A DNA stretch of 64,000 nucleotides, taken from positions 248,001 to 312,000 of the forward strand of contig JABSSW010000019.1 in NCBI GenBank assembly GCA_018902385.1, read 5' to 3'. Positions 23,654-34,967 of this stretch are shown piece after piece; the stretch's first letter is position 1; every line of letters starts with the position of its first letter. Source of the DNA: Physcia stellaris. Its lineage: Eukaryota; Ascomycota; Lecanoromycetes; Caliciales; Physciaceae. Made by a program: the position numbers and the translations under genes. The notes beneath the pieces are model-generated. The model searched no databases. It was given only the letters and a program-made list of their open reading frames with translations, and had not been told where the DNA came from.

Positions 23654-26600
23654 ATGCGCCACATTTTGCCGTTATCTATACATGATGAGACCCTTTCAGC
23701 AGCAGATGTTCTTCTTAATCTTGCGTTGTTTCCCCGCGATCATAAAATAGTCACGGGATGTCTATTACAGCTTACTGCCGTCAATGCTTCGAGTACAATA
23801 GAAATCATGAGCCATGATGCACCGCAGAATGAGACCCAGGACACGAGCGATGTGCCAGACCTATCTTCGAAACTCACCAGGGGTCTGGCAGGCCAGGAAA
23901 CGTACGATGATGAGTACCCGGTGGACCATCGAAAAGGATATTACTTTCTTGCGAAAGAACTGGATTCTGAACGGTCATCTAAATTAGGTGGAGTCCAGGT
24001 TAGTCCTCTATCTGCTTTCACGTGCAGATCAAAAGGGCTAAATTATGCACAGATATCCATGGCTTCGCAGATCGCGCAAGCGTTTGGCTTCAAGAAGGGC
24101 AGTCTCATGCTCGTCTCCAAGGTACCTTCAAATTGCTATTCCACATCTTGTTTGGCATTGTCGCCTAATCATTTCAGGTAAACGACTCTGTTTGCAATGC
24201 CTCTCACGTCGAGATCGTTTTCAGAGACGAATACCTGACTCGTGCAGACATGTGGCATCTAATTGCAACAGAATTGGCAGGTCATACGGCGTATAGAAAT
24301 ATGAAGATCTGGTCGATGCGTACAATAAAGGCTTCGGTTAAGAATGTGTACGTCAATGGGCAAAAGGTGCAGTCTGCGCTTTTCAACATGTCAACCAAAC
24401 CAATATTCCGAAGCGAGTCTGCCCGCTATGTTTTATTCATCCAGATGTCGAAAGAAATGTGGGATTTTGATGCTAGTGGGAGCGGAGAGATCATGTTCAG
24501 CAAAGCTCTCAACGGATTCCTTCCAGAGCTTTTCCAACGTTGGCAGGGCATCGACGTCAAGCATCTTGTCACAGTAGTGCTCTTTACAAGGATCGAATAC
24601 TATGATAACCAAACAGATTGCGTGGATCACGATATTAGAGAGCATCTAAGGACTCAACCTCAGGGGGCAATTCATAGTCATCACAAGGATTTCTATCGGG
24701 TCGTTGTCAGTGATATGGCCAGTGGGGAGGGAGAAAGGATACTGAGACAGTTGAAAGCCGAGTTCAAGGTATTCCTCCGTGATGTGTGCGTCTGCCGACC
24801 AACAGCAGGAAAACACTTCTCGTTTGGCTCGGGCTTTGCCACGGCATCAGCAACAGAACTGCCCGAATGGGTTATTAGAGGACATCCTTGCAGTGCTAAT
24901 CATGGCAACATTCTCGAAGCAATTAGCCTTGCTTCATCTCAGTTCTCAAGCGACTATGTCGACCGAGATCTCGTAAGAACGGGCGTTTCCATTGCAGTTA
25001 TCACGCCAGGCACTGGAGTGTTTGAGGTGGAGTACAATCAACTCCTCACAACCACAGAGAAATTGGTCGCTAATGGTATTGGAATCGATTTAATCTGTCT
25101 TTCAAGGATGCCCTTGCATTCGGTTCCCTTGTTCAAGTACACAGCATCCCAGATACATGATGGGAAATCAGCCTTACCGGCTAGAAGAGATGACCAATCT
25201 AATCAAGCAACACCAAACCCCAACGCAGACCTTAGCATAAGGAAGACTTCAGAGAATCTTCGATCCAGTCATTGCATTCATAGACATGGCCAAGCTGGGA
25301 GCTCAACGTCAATCGATCATTGGAGCTACGCCATTCCGCACTGGATAGATGTCTCGTTCTGGACATCCGCACTGGATGAAACAAAGTCAGAAGCAATTCT
25401 CTTTAAGGAACATCAAGCATCGAATAAATGGCAAGCTCGAAAAGCTTTTCGACCCAGAGTGAGGATGTACGAGCTTCAAATGTTGGGCGCTATGGAGAAT
25501 ACGATGGATCACATTGCTATTCCGTATTTACCATCTTCTTTTGCATTACCAAAACCCAATTATACAGGAACGCCTGACCAGACATTGCGTCCATTGGGAA
25601 ACGACAACTCTGAAGAAATGAGTAGATCCTCGAGTTCTCGAAGGAACAATCGCGTTAACCCAACTTGGACTCCAACCTACGCATCGAAATCCAAGTCTCC
25701 AACGAGGAACAGTGTCAGTCAACTCATGGATAGGCATGATGAAATTGTTTTTCTACAGCCGGAGCTGGGATACGTTGCAACGTGCAGGTCGGATAACCAC
25801 ATAGCCAGAGATGTAGAGCTTACCTCCTTAGCCAGTACTCAAAATTATAGACTTGCAGAGACAGTGGTAAATAGTGGATCCTTCGAAAGTAGCCAGCAAG
25901 ATGCATTCGATAAAAGGCCTGATGTCGAAACACTCACAGACACTACTAGACGAACGTCGCTGAAGAAGGCCAACGCATCTTCAGGAGCACAATCATCCAA
26001 CTCACCGCTGGCCAAACCCGCTAGATTTTCCCGCCAACTTAGCTTTGGACTTCGAGGATTTGGTATCACAACGCCTAAAGCAATTGCCAGTACAGAGCTC
26101 TTTGCAGAACATGCAAAGTCACCGTCTTTACTTGGACGCACTTCAAAGACTCAGGAAGTCTCCACTCAAGATACTGCTTCGATGGCAGAAGTTGGTCGAT
26201 TCCGGGATCAAAGTATCACAGGCTCTCGGCTGGCTCAACCATCGAATACAGAGACAACCACGCTGTCTAGACCTATTCCAATCCGTAAAGACACTGCTAT
26301 TCGTCATTCCTATGGTGCAATTGGAGAGTCACAACATGCACCACCGGCTCATCTAGGACATGAAGTGCGTCGGCACCCTGCAGAAAGGACACCATGGAGC
26401 GAAGATGAGGAAACAACGTTGACTCCCAATGCAGAACGCAACGAGGCCATGTTGAAGGCCAAGGTTCTGTCATCATGTACTGCCCTGACCTCTTGGATGA
26501 CAGTGCTAAACCCATGTAATCCTCCCAAGACGGATATCCCCACTTCAAGTCGTATGGGCCGTTGGCAACACGTATTTCCACGCCCTCTCCGTGCTTCAAA

Positions 26601-28932
26601 AATCAAATGGAAATCTCTCTGCTCCCCTGCTGCTGTGCCCATCACTACCGATGATTTTCCTAGTGCAGCTGAATTAGAGGTTGAATTCAAGCAATATTCA
26701 TACAATATAGGTCCGGTAGAGACGCATGATCTATCTGAAACCCCTTGTTCTCGTAATGAACTATTTCGAGAGATGACTGCAATCCGCCTTTCACATGGAT
26801 TCCAACTCGTCACCAGTATGGGAGTTACACGTTGCTTGCAACGACCTGCAGATCAAGAATTAAGAGTGTTTGATAAAGATCTATTTACGGACAAGGATCT
26901 TGTTGTTCACCTCTCGAAAAATAACTTGATTCATCAGTTGAAATATGTTGAGAACCGTGGGATCGAGGTCAAATGCTTTGTTCGTCCTGGAATTGCACCA
27001 TTGGCCTCTGCCATCGGCCATTCTTTACCGGTCATATACAGGCCGGCGATTCGGACAATGCTAGCTGATGAGTACAAGTCTCTCGAGATAAAATTTCATC
27101 AACAGCCTAGCGATCTTGACTGGCACAAGCTTGACTTATTTCTCTCCGGTGTTGGACAGCAACCCGCGGCGACCCTAGCAGGCGCATTGCGATTCTGGCG
27201 CGCGAGATACGTATTGATTCCTGTCGATCGACCTGCTAACAGCCGTCGGCCATTACAGTCAATGAACGAGGATAGCGAAGAAGAAATGAGGTTAGAGGGC
27301 ATACAAAGATTGACGCAAATGTGGCAGAGGTTTCGCTATGTCACTCCTGAAGAGCGTCGTTTCCAGGCCACCTTGCGCCGACGCAAGGACACAAATCCAT
27401 TAGATATCATGTATCAGACACGGAATCCGTCTGCAATTGTTGCGGCTGAGAAGGAAAACATTGGCGAAGCAGAGTCTGCAGGCAGTGCTGTGGAGCTGCT
27501 TCCTGACAGTGAGCTCTACCAACGGTCCGATCTCAATCTGGTGTCACTCGCCCAAACTATACAAAGTGACAAGGGAGTTCGTATGATAGATCGGAGATGG
27601 CATTGGAGGCTCCATTATAGCTGCTTCATCGGTTTTGAGATGACGACATGGATACTACAGAATTTTCGAGACATTGGAACCCGGGAGGAGGCAGTTGAAC
27701 TTGGCAACGAGCTGATGGACAATGGGCTTTTCCAACATGTCGAGCAACGACATAACTTTCGAGACGGCAACTTTTTTTACCAGATCGCCAGCGAATACAG
27801 AATCCCAAGGCCCGAATCAAGAAGCTGGTTTGGAACACGAAAGTCAGTGCCCGCAACACCTGTATCAGAAGCCCCAGGTAAAGATTTTCCAAAAACTCCG
27901 GGCTCACGGTCAAGCTCAAATGTTGGTGAAAATATCGAAGCGGATAACCCAAACCAAAGCAGTGACAAGCAACGGTTGGGTGTCGCCCTTAGCAAATCGC
28001 TTTTGTATGACGTGGATCATCGTAAGCGGTCATACAGGCGTGAGTTAATCACGCTGCACTACGATCGCCTGCATAATCCGGACAATTGCTATCATATAAG
28101 GATTGAATGGATGAACGTTACCTCTAAGCTGATCGAGGACGCGATAGTGTCCTGGGCGACCACGGTTGAGAGATACGGTCTTAAGCTTGTCGAAGTACCT
28201 CTTGCCGAAGCGTCTGCCGTTACCGACATGCATCCTTTCCGAGCACCCTATCTTATTCGGCTGGCCCTCCCTCCGCCGACCGAACGGCCTCAAGTTTTGT
28301 CCTATCTCGATGAAAAGTCGTTCAACCTCCATATCGACGACGACCCCCATTCGTATCAAAAGGCTATACTGAAGAAATTCCACTACGTCTTGGACTTCGA
28401 GGCAGCGCGCGACTTTCCTCCAGACGTTGACGTAGCTTACTCTTGGGGAAAACCCGATTACACCTATGCACAGTACGTCCATAAATCTGGTGTCCTTCTA
28501 GTGCAGATTACGGACGATGGCCACTTCTTAGTCCTAGCAAACAGGCTATATAACGATCGTAATGCCATACCCCGGGAGGCAATGCAACAAGTCCCAGACA
28601 GCAAGTTCCAGTCCTACCGAAACAGCGTGCCTTTGGCGTCTCCTCAGGCATCACCCTACTCTTCACCCATAGTTCGGCCGAGCAATAGCGCTCATATTGC
28701 TGGGCGTCAAGAGCAGATCTCAAGCTATAATGGGCCAGAACAACTCAAGATTGAACTTGAATCCTTTTGCCAGGACACTGGTGCATTAGAGCTTTTCTAC
28801 GATGAAACTTTGCATGGAAATACAACGCCAGGGCAACAAACACCGCACATGGAGAGCAGCATCCCAACATTGGGGCTACCGCCAAGCCTAATGCGCAAAG
28901 ATAAGCATACAAACATGAAACCCGACGTGTGA
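23654..28932 (+). CDS. IML1: IML1 (DEPDC5 orthologue), GTPase-activating subunit of SEACIT/GATOR1
   Basis: Exons 23654-23998, 24053-24121 and 24178-28932 join in frame to 1,722 residues. The N-terminal domain (SIHDETLSAADVLLNL; ASHVEIVFRDEYLTRADMW) and following SABA-like region (RYVLFIQMSKEMWDFD) match the family. A DEP domain begins about residue 1270 (DRRWHWRLHYSCFIGFEMTTWIL...). The C-terminal domain contains FRAPYLIRLALPPP and HYVLDFEAARDFPPDVDVAYSW. In yeast and animals Iml1 with Npr2/Npr3 is the GAP for Gtr1/RagA on the vacuole and shuts down TORC1 when amino acids are low. A Ser/Arg/Pro-rich, poorly conserved region between about residues 430 and 780 is probably disordered and phosphorylated. 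An additional short 5' exon cannot be excluded. Confidence 0.95.
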
Positions 28933-29854
28933 TGTGGGCCAGGGGCTTTTGCACCTTGCAGCAATACATCATCACCAGGTCGGCGGTTGATTTTTACCGC
29001 CGAGCGAAGCGAAGGCCTAAGCCAATCATGGGATCAGTTAGGAAGTTGTGTTGGTCTGTGAGATCCTTTCTTTGGCCCGAATTCAGACATTCGAGTACAC
29101 TGAACCGCGAGACGCAACGGCTTTCGTATGGCTCAGCGAGACCTAAGAGTATGCTTTAGTCCGAGGATGGATACAAGGGATCTGCTCTACTCGACAGCGG
29201 GCGCACGAGTTGGCTGGGTCCAACCCATGCTTTGTCAACAAGTCGGCTCAAGCAAAGGTCGGACAAATGGCGAACTCTCGCTTCGCTTGGATTATTGTGC
29301 TGTTGTCCCCGTCTCACAAGAAGAGCAAAGGCTACTACAATCACCCTTGCCATTGCGAAAAGGGTTACAGGCTTTGAGCTGTCTGTTACACGAATATCCT
29401 GGCTTGATGAAGAATCGTCGATAGCCATGTTCCATACGAGTAGCGTCTCAAAGCGGAGCGATCAAGAATAGCCGAAACATCGGCTCCCAGCGCCTAAATC
29501 CGAAAAACGGCAGCCAACCGATTCTCGCTTAAGCATCCTGTTTTTAGACCTGCCAAGCATCTCAAACAATTCCAACGTCAGCATCTCAACCTTCCATTCC
29601 CACCCAACCTCCTCGCACACGTCAATCTCTCTAACGTTACTCTAATAGCATGATTTGAATTTAGAACAGGGCGTCAATTCGTACCCAGCCGGGGACTCGA
29701 TAGGTATAATCATGATGAGTTCGCCAGCTGACTTCCTCATGCTTCCTCTCCATCCTCTGCTCTGCTCTATCCTCTCCCAAGCCCCAGCTCGCTTAATCGT
29801 CTCACTCTTCTGTGTAACAGAGACTCCCTGCTCCAATCTCAGATAGACTCGGTC
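28933..29854. other. Intergenic region downstream of IML1
   Basis: Contains overlapping frames of up to 98 codons without domains. Pyrimidine-rich sequence from about 29570 to 29850 looks like the 5' leader of the next gene. Confidence 0.4.
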
Positions 29855-30604
29855 ATGACTCCTTTCTCTTCCCCAAGCAAGACAGGCTGGGCACAAGAAC
29901 CCTCCGTTCATGTGATCGAGCATGTGCAGGACACCGACCAGGCACTTATATGCCCACAGCAATGCCAAAGGCCCATCTCTCGCTGGCCGAGGATCATATC
30001 GGCATGCACTCACCTACTTGTCGTCTGTCTAAGCACTGTGGTCCTGGGCCTCGGCTCTCACACGCTCGCTGGGTACTCGCCCACTCGAGACATCCACTTC
30101 GGCGGTGTCGATATCTCATGGCCCAGGAATCTCGACCTCCACCCGATTTATTTTTTCCTTATAGTCTCTACTCTAACCGTGGTACTATCACTTTCGTCTG
30201 CCATACTTTCCTTCTGCCGCCTACATCTGGCCATCTTTTCGTTGATCGAAGTTGGATCTACTATGGTCAGCCTTGTTATGCTCCTTATATGGCTCGCCGC
30301 GGACTTTCTTCAGCACCGCTCCGAGTTAAGACCGAAAAAGGACCTTCTTTCCTGGGCATGTCGTCGTACAAGTAGTCCTACCAACATCCTTGTCCGATAT
30401 GAAACCATATGCCATGAACAAGTAGGCTATCACTCCTCTAACCTTCAAAAGTAATCACTAAATTGATTTCAGATTGCCATTAAAGATGTTGCTATCATTG
30501 TCACTCTTGCACATTTCGTTATAATCCTAACTTCAGGGGCGGCCTGGCACTGTGCGGAAAAGATAGCTAAGGCTAGCTCAAATCCATGGAGACTGAAGCG
30601 TTAG
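29855..30604 (+). CDS. Small four-helix membrane protein, unknown (MARVEL-like topology)
   Basis: Exons 29855-30421 and 30473-30604 (51-nt intron) give 232 residues. Hydrophobic segments lie around ISACTHLLVVCLSTVVLGL, IYFFLIVSTLTVVLSL, IFSLIEVGSTMVSLVMLLIW and VAIIVTLAHFVIILTSGA, with a short basic C-terminus (NPWRLKR). The arrangement, with helices 1-2 separated by an extracytoplasmic loop and helix 4 coming from the second exon, resembles fungal MARVEL-domain proteins, but no diagnostic motif is certain. The function is unknown. The start is the first ATG after a pyrimidine-rich leader. Confidence 0.6.
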
Positions 30605-30966
30605 TGTACACATTCAATCATATTCGTCTCTATTTGGGGTTTCTCTCGCCCCAGAGACGATAGCCTCGGGCCGACATCTGCATCTTGACTTAATCTTTAA
30701 CACACTGGTGATAATTTCATATCCTAACACACATGATTGGGGTTCCTCATACCTGTTGCGGCACGTGTTTAGCCTTCCCTGACACACAGTGAATAACCGA
30801 GCTTCCAGCTCTTCCTCTATGTGGCATTTGGTCGGTGTTGTTCCGATCAACACTGGCCTGCAAGCGCGGACCTCTTCGTGCAAGTCAAAACTGAAGTCTT
30901 TCTTACCCTTTCCCACAACCCTCCTACATTCAAAGACCCAGTCTTGTTGGGCCACGCGTCCCAATC
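30605..30966. other. Short intergenic region
   Basis: 362 bp between two same-strand genes. A minus frame overlaps it but has no recognisable content; it most likely holds the terminator of the membrane-protein gene and the promoter of the next. Confidence 0.4.
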
Positions 30967-31948
30967 ATGGTAGCTTTCAGCAAGCACGACTCGCAGGACA
31001 GGCTATTCGAGATTCTAGAACATTACCGTCAAACTGCTGAGGTCCATCCTGTCGTCAATATTCTCGGGTGGGATACCGGCTTCAAAGAGACATTTCTACG
31101 CGTTCTGCATCACGACTACGATACCATCACTGCGCGGTCCTCAGATTTGGCAGATCACGAAATCACAGTCAGCCAAAAGGCATTCACCATGCTGATGCAA
31201 AACGAAAATGACCATCACGCTGCCATCCAGATCTATGTCGAGGAGCTACTTGGTATTAATTCCGCAGCAGAAGAAATGTCGCCGATCAAGGATGCTATCC
31301 ACGTTCGAGCTACACTCCTTGACGGTAAGCGAACCCGTGTCCGGGCTAGACTCCACAGGGCTGACACGTGTTACTCTAGGCATTATGAATACCGAAAATT
31401 TAGACCTTGAGCCTGATGATGATCCAAAGTTGCAGAGACTCGAAGCCCTTTGCAAAGAGGCCAGAGCAGATTTTGAATCGTCAGGCTCTGCCCGCTATGA
31501 AAAAGCCAACGCAGCTAGATTCCTTCGCGATACCGTTGAAAACACTATTTTGTACATTAAATCCAACAAAATTGTGGATTCCGACCAGGGATTCCCTCGA
31601 CCTGCGGCGCCCGAGTACGAGGAAAAACTCAAAAGCCTGGAGCAGACGTTCCAGGAAGCAGCTCTTGCAGCTAGAGAAGCACACCGCGGCGAACCACGTC
31701 GGTTCGAGAAGACTGCGGCAAATCTTGTTCCGCTACGCTCACAGCAACACCGTACCCCTATAGTCAAGCGTAGGGCCACCGAGCCGCGTCGCTCTCCTCT
31801 ACGGCTAGGAAACTATGAGGTGTCAAGTATCTCTAGCTTATTCCCATCAGCGACCTTACCTAAGCGTCCGAGAACTCGTCCGTCAGCCTCACCTCGTGAA
31901 CGTCAGAACGGCATGTATGTCGACCGTTATCGGCCTGCATGGACATAG
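30967..31948 (+). CDS. Unknown conserved-looking protein, 308 residues
   Basis: Exon 1 (30967-31324) and exon 2 (31380-31948) join in frame across a 55-nt intron (GAC G|GTAAGC ... CTAG|GC ATT). The N-terminal two thirds are alpha-helical in character (for example HYRQTAEVHPVVNILGW and FLRDTVENTILYIKSNKIV). The C-terminal third is basic and rich in Arg/Ser/Pro (RRATEPRRSPLRL, PKRPRTRPSASPRERQ) and probably disordered, perhaps nuclear. No catalytic motif, membrane helix or named domain is visible. The intact splice and long frame support a real gene; I do not recognise the family. Confidence 0.6.
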
Positions 31949-32366
31949 CTAAAGTATGTGGCGGTTGTATGGTAGCGATGCTGATCAAACTCAGTTGAAC
32001 GGGCCAGGGGCCATGGTCATCTGTCAGGCTAACAGAGAATCACAGTGCAAGTGGGATTCGGTAGCTCATGGTTAGCACTACGGCTTTTACGTTACTTGGA
32101 CATATTCTAAAGCGGTTGTTTTGTGAATGAGTAAAAGCAAAAGCTTCAATACTCTTCAAAGCAGGAATCCGCTTCAGATAGGCCCCTTTTGTCTTTACTC
32201 CGTACTGCAGGCACTTACTACTGTAGATAACCCTAACGCCAAGCCCTATCGTAATGTTCAGACCTGCCGTGACTCCCATGAATTTCTCTTCAGCCTTCGA
32301 GAGTCCTAGTGCAAAATCTGCCCATTTTGAACTGGGTATAAAGAGCTGCATCTGCTGACATCCTAA
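31949..32366. other. Intergenic region upstream of ARC1
   Basis: About 420 bp without a supportable gene; presumably the ARC1 promoter. Confidence 0.4.
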
Positions 32367-32474
32367 GTCAGGAAGGCAACACTGGCATTCTTGTCAACGC
32401 TGCTCCTGCAATTTCCGAGAAATCTACACCATTTCCCTAAATCTTCAATACTATCTCGAAGACTCTCGTACATC
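32367..32474 (+). promoter_or_regulatory. In-frame leader upstream of ARC1 with mitochondrial-presequence composition
   Basis: Between an in-frame TAA (32364-32366) and the ARC1 ATG (32475), 36 sense codons stay open. They read as Leu/Phe/Ser/Arg-rich with no acidic residue (for example STLLLQFPRNLHHFPKSSI, then LSRRLSYI), as in matrix-targeting sequences. No ATG lies inside; a TTG at 32391 could serve as a non-AUG start. Confidence 0.35.
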
Positions 32475-33809
32475 ATGTCAAACTCCGCCAGCTCTCTGCT
32501 CTCCTTTCTCCGCTCTTCCTATCCTGACCTCATCTCTCCAAACACCTCCGCGTCCGATATCTCAAACCTCTCTCCAACCATTTTCTCCCCTAATACATAC
32601 ACCGAGCCCGAGAGGACGGAATCGGGCCAATGGCTCACTGCGTCTTCTCATCTCACCGACTCAACTCAAGATGCAGCCAAACATACGGAACGCCTCGGCT
32701 CTCTGAATACACACCTTTCCACGAGAACGACACTGTTAGGCTCCAAACCCTCTATCGCGGACATTGCTCTATATTACAGCCTGGCGCCGCTGGTGAAGAA
32801 CTGGAGCCCAGATGAGAGGACAGGAGAAAAAGGATATCCATACATTGTGCGGTGGTTAGACTTTGTGCAGAATAGCCCGGTATTCGGCCTCAAATTCGGA
32901 ACAGAAGAGTCAGGAGAGAAAGTAGAAATCGACGTGGACGACATCCGGTTCGTTCGAAAACCCGTCGATGCGAAAGAGGAAAAGGAGCGCAAGAAGAAAG
33001 AAAAAGCAGAAGCACTAGCCGCCGTGCCCACCACAAACGGCGCTCCAACATCACAACAAAAGGACCTTCCAGTCGGCAAAGGCAAGCCAGACCCTTCACA
33101 AACAAACCCTTCACCCGCAGCCGCCGACACCTCCTCCAAACCCGCCAAAAAGGAGAAAAAAGAAAAAGCGCCCAAACCCGCCAAAGCTCCTCCAAAAGAA
33201 ACCCCCCTGACACCCTCCCTCATCGATCTGCGCGTTGGCCACATCCTTCACTGCACCCCTCACCCGAATGCCGATTCCCTTTACGTCTCAACTATCGCGT
33301 GCGGCGACCCGCCTGGCACCGACAACACCTCTACGCACGATGCCACAGGCCAAATCGTGCGTACTGTCTGCTCCGGCCTGAACGGCCTTATCCCCATTGA
33401 ACAAATGCAAAACCGCAAAATCATTGCCGTCTGCAACCTCAAGCCCGTAACCATGCGCGGGATAAAGTCCGCAGCGATGGTGCTGGCGGCATCCCCTAGA
33501 TTGAAAGAGGGAGAAGAGGACAACCACAAGGGCCCGGTGGAGCTGGTGAGTCCGCCCGAGGAAGCGCAGGCGGGGGAGAGGGTGTGTTTTGAGGGGTGGG
33601 AAGGGGAGCCGGAGGGGGTTCTCAATCCTAAGAAGAAGGTTTGGGAAATGTGTCAGGTTGGGTTTACGACAACGGAGGACGGGGTGGTTGCGTTTGATGC
33701 GGGCAGTGTGGAGCAATTGAAGGATGAGGGGAAGGGGGTCGGGAAACTGGTGACTAAGGGGGGAGGGTTCTGCAAAGTGGAAAGTTTGAAGGGGGCGACG
33801 GTGAGGTAG
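32475..33809 (+). CDS. ARC1: ARC1/G4p1-type tRNA-binding cofactor of aminoacyl-tRNA synthetases
   Basis: Intronless, 444 residues. The N-terminal about 155 residues form a GST-C-like domain (KPSIADIALYYSLAPLVKN), used by Arc1 to bind MetRS and GluRS. A Lys/Ala/Pro-rich linker follows (about 165-250; KKEKKEKAPKPAKAPP). The C-terminal EMAPII-like OB-fold starts about residue 250 (LIDLRVGHILHCTPHPNADSL) and continues through CNLKPVTMRGIKSAAMVLAAS. The protein delivers tRNA to the two synthetases in the cytosol. The first ATG of the main frame is used as start; an upstream in-frame leader is listed separately. Alternative names are tyrosyl-tRNA synthetase C-terminal-like or AIMP1-like, but the GST-C plus EMAPII order fits ARC1. 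Confidence 0.92.
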   Translation: MSNSASSLLSFLRSSYPDLISPNTSASDISNLSPTIFSPNTYTEPERTESGQWLTASSHLTDSTQDAAKHTERLGSLNTHLSTRTTLLGSKPSIADIALYYSLAPLVKNWSPDERTGEKGYPYIVRWLDFVQNSPVFGLKFGTEESGEKVEIDVDDIRFVRKPVDAKEEKERKKKEKAEALAAVPTTNGAPTSQQKDLPVGKGKPDPSQTNPSPAAADTSSKPAKKEKKEKAPKPAKAPPKETPLTPSLIDLRVGHILHCTPHPNADSLYVSTIACGDPPGTDNTSTHDATGQIVRTVCSGLNGLIPIEQMQNRKIIAVCNLKPVTMRGIKSAAMVLAASPRLKEGEEDNHKGPVELVSPPEEAQAGERVCFEGWEGEPEGVLNPKKKVWEMCQVGFTTTEDGVVAFDAGSVEQLKDEGKGVGKLVTKGGGFCKVESLKGATVR

Positions 33810-34483
33810 ATGGTGGTCAAACATCGTCCGTGAAACGAAGTGGGAGGCTTGGATTTGCATCAGTTCGTATCAGACTATGCTACCTAATGCCCTCTTCTCC
33901 CCCTTCTCGCTCACTACAGGTTTTACTGTCAAGCTCGCTTCAAGTGCTCACCCATCCTTCCTTCGTGCTGTTTCCCGACCCTCCATGCTCTCACTATGGA
34001 GACATTAGATAGGTCATTGAAGCCAATTCCAAAACACAAGCATCCTTTTGAACCCAGCTTTTCTACCACCGTCATTTCTCTAGAAGTGGATATCGTAAAT
34101 CATCCAAGCATGTGATGTGCAAGCTCACCAACCTCCCTTCTGGCATTCATTCACAGCATCACCGATCCAATCCCGAGTCGTACTACTCGCTCGACCGTCG
34201 ACCCTTCTGCACGAGCATCAAACCGAGAAAAACAAAGTCGCGTGAGCGAAGCGCGACGCGTCCCAATCTAACCCCATCCAGAGTACTAGAACGATATAAG
34301 ATTAGCTTGCAAACTAACGATACCTCCAGGGCCTGATAGGCAGATCACAACGTAGAAGCTCTGATCGTATGAAGCTACCGAAAAGCATTGTACAAATTGA
34401 AAACTCACTTAGGCATTAGGTACCTCCCAATTGCTGCAGGCCAAAGCCCCAGCAATCCCGAACAAGCCACGCGCTGGCCCTCG
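33810..34483. other. Intergenic region ARC1 / HTH gene
   Basis: About 670 bp without a gene I can support; one 74-codon frame at 34112-34336 has no features. Confidence 0.4.
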
Positions 34484-34873
34484 ATGGACTCCCACAATCC
34501 CCCCGTCCCGCCATCAAAACCGCCCGAAAAGCCGCCCAAAAAGGTCGCCAAATCGGTAGAAGAGCGACCGCAGAACGCCCACTATTCCGACGTCCAGCGC
34601 CTGCAAGCCCTCGCGCTCTACGAGGCGGGGATCCCGGCTGCCGTTGCGGCGGAGAGGGCGGGTATCAAGAGCGCCAAGACCGTGAGCAATATCGTCAAGA
34701 AAGCGCAGTCGAGAGGCTATGACAGGAATGTTTCTACGGTTTTGAAGCTGGAGTATGTGTCTGATGGCGTGAGGTCGGGGAGACCGAGGAAAGCGGACAA
34801 GAAGGAGGCCAATGGGACCGCAGGTGATGCTGCGGTGGACATTGACCAGGGAAGGCCGCCGCAATCAATCTAG
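34484..34873 (+). CDS. Solitary transposase-type helix-turn-helix protein with GRPRK motif
   Basis: 129 residues from the first ATG. A Pro/Lys-rich start is followed by an HTH (about 34-75; SDVQRLQALALYEAGIPAAV then ERAGIKSAKTVSNIVKKA) and the linker SDGVRSGRPRK (about 93-103). This HTH plus GRPRK arrangement is the N-terminal DNA-binding half of fungal Tc1/mariner-type transposases. No second HTH and no DDE catalytic domain follow; the frame stops and the CHO2 3' end begins 95 bp later. It is therefore either a domesticated DNA-binding protein or a truncated transposase remnant. No inverted repeats were seen nearby. The frame is intact and GC-rich compared with the surrounding intergenic DNA, which favours a maintained gene. 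Confidence 0.65.
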   Translation: MDSHNPPVPPSKPPEKPPKKVAKSVEERPQNAHYSDVQRLQALALYEAGIPAAVAAERAGIKSAKTVSNIVKKAQSRGYDRNVSTVLKLEYVSDGVRSGRPRKADKKEANGTAGDAAVDIDQGRPPQSI

Positions 34874-34967
34874 GCTTGGAACGTCACAGATATTAACTTT
34901 CATGGTTGTGCTTCTTATAGACTTGTCATGCTCCGTAAGTATATACATCCCCCGTCCGCGTAAAATA

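Noticed and set aside
29128-29471. Overlapping frames of 79-98 codons on both strands after IML1
   Set aside because: Several lack an ATG start, none has a domain, and they shadow each other.
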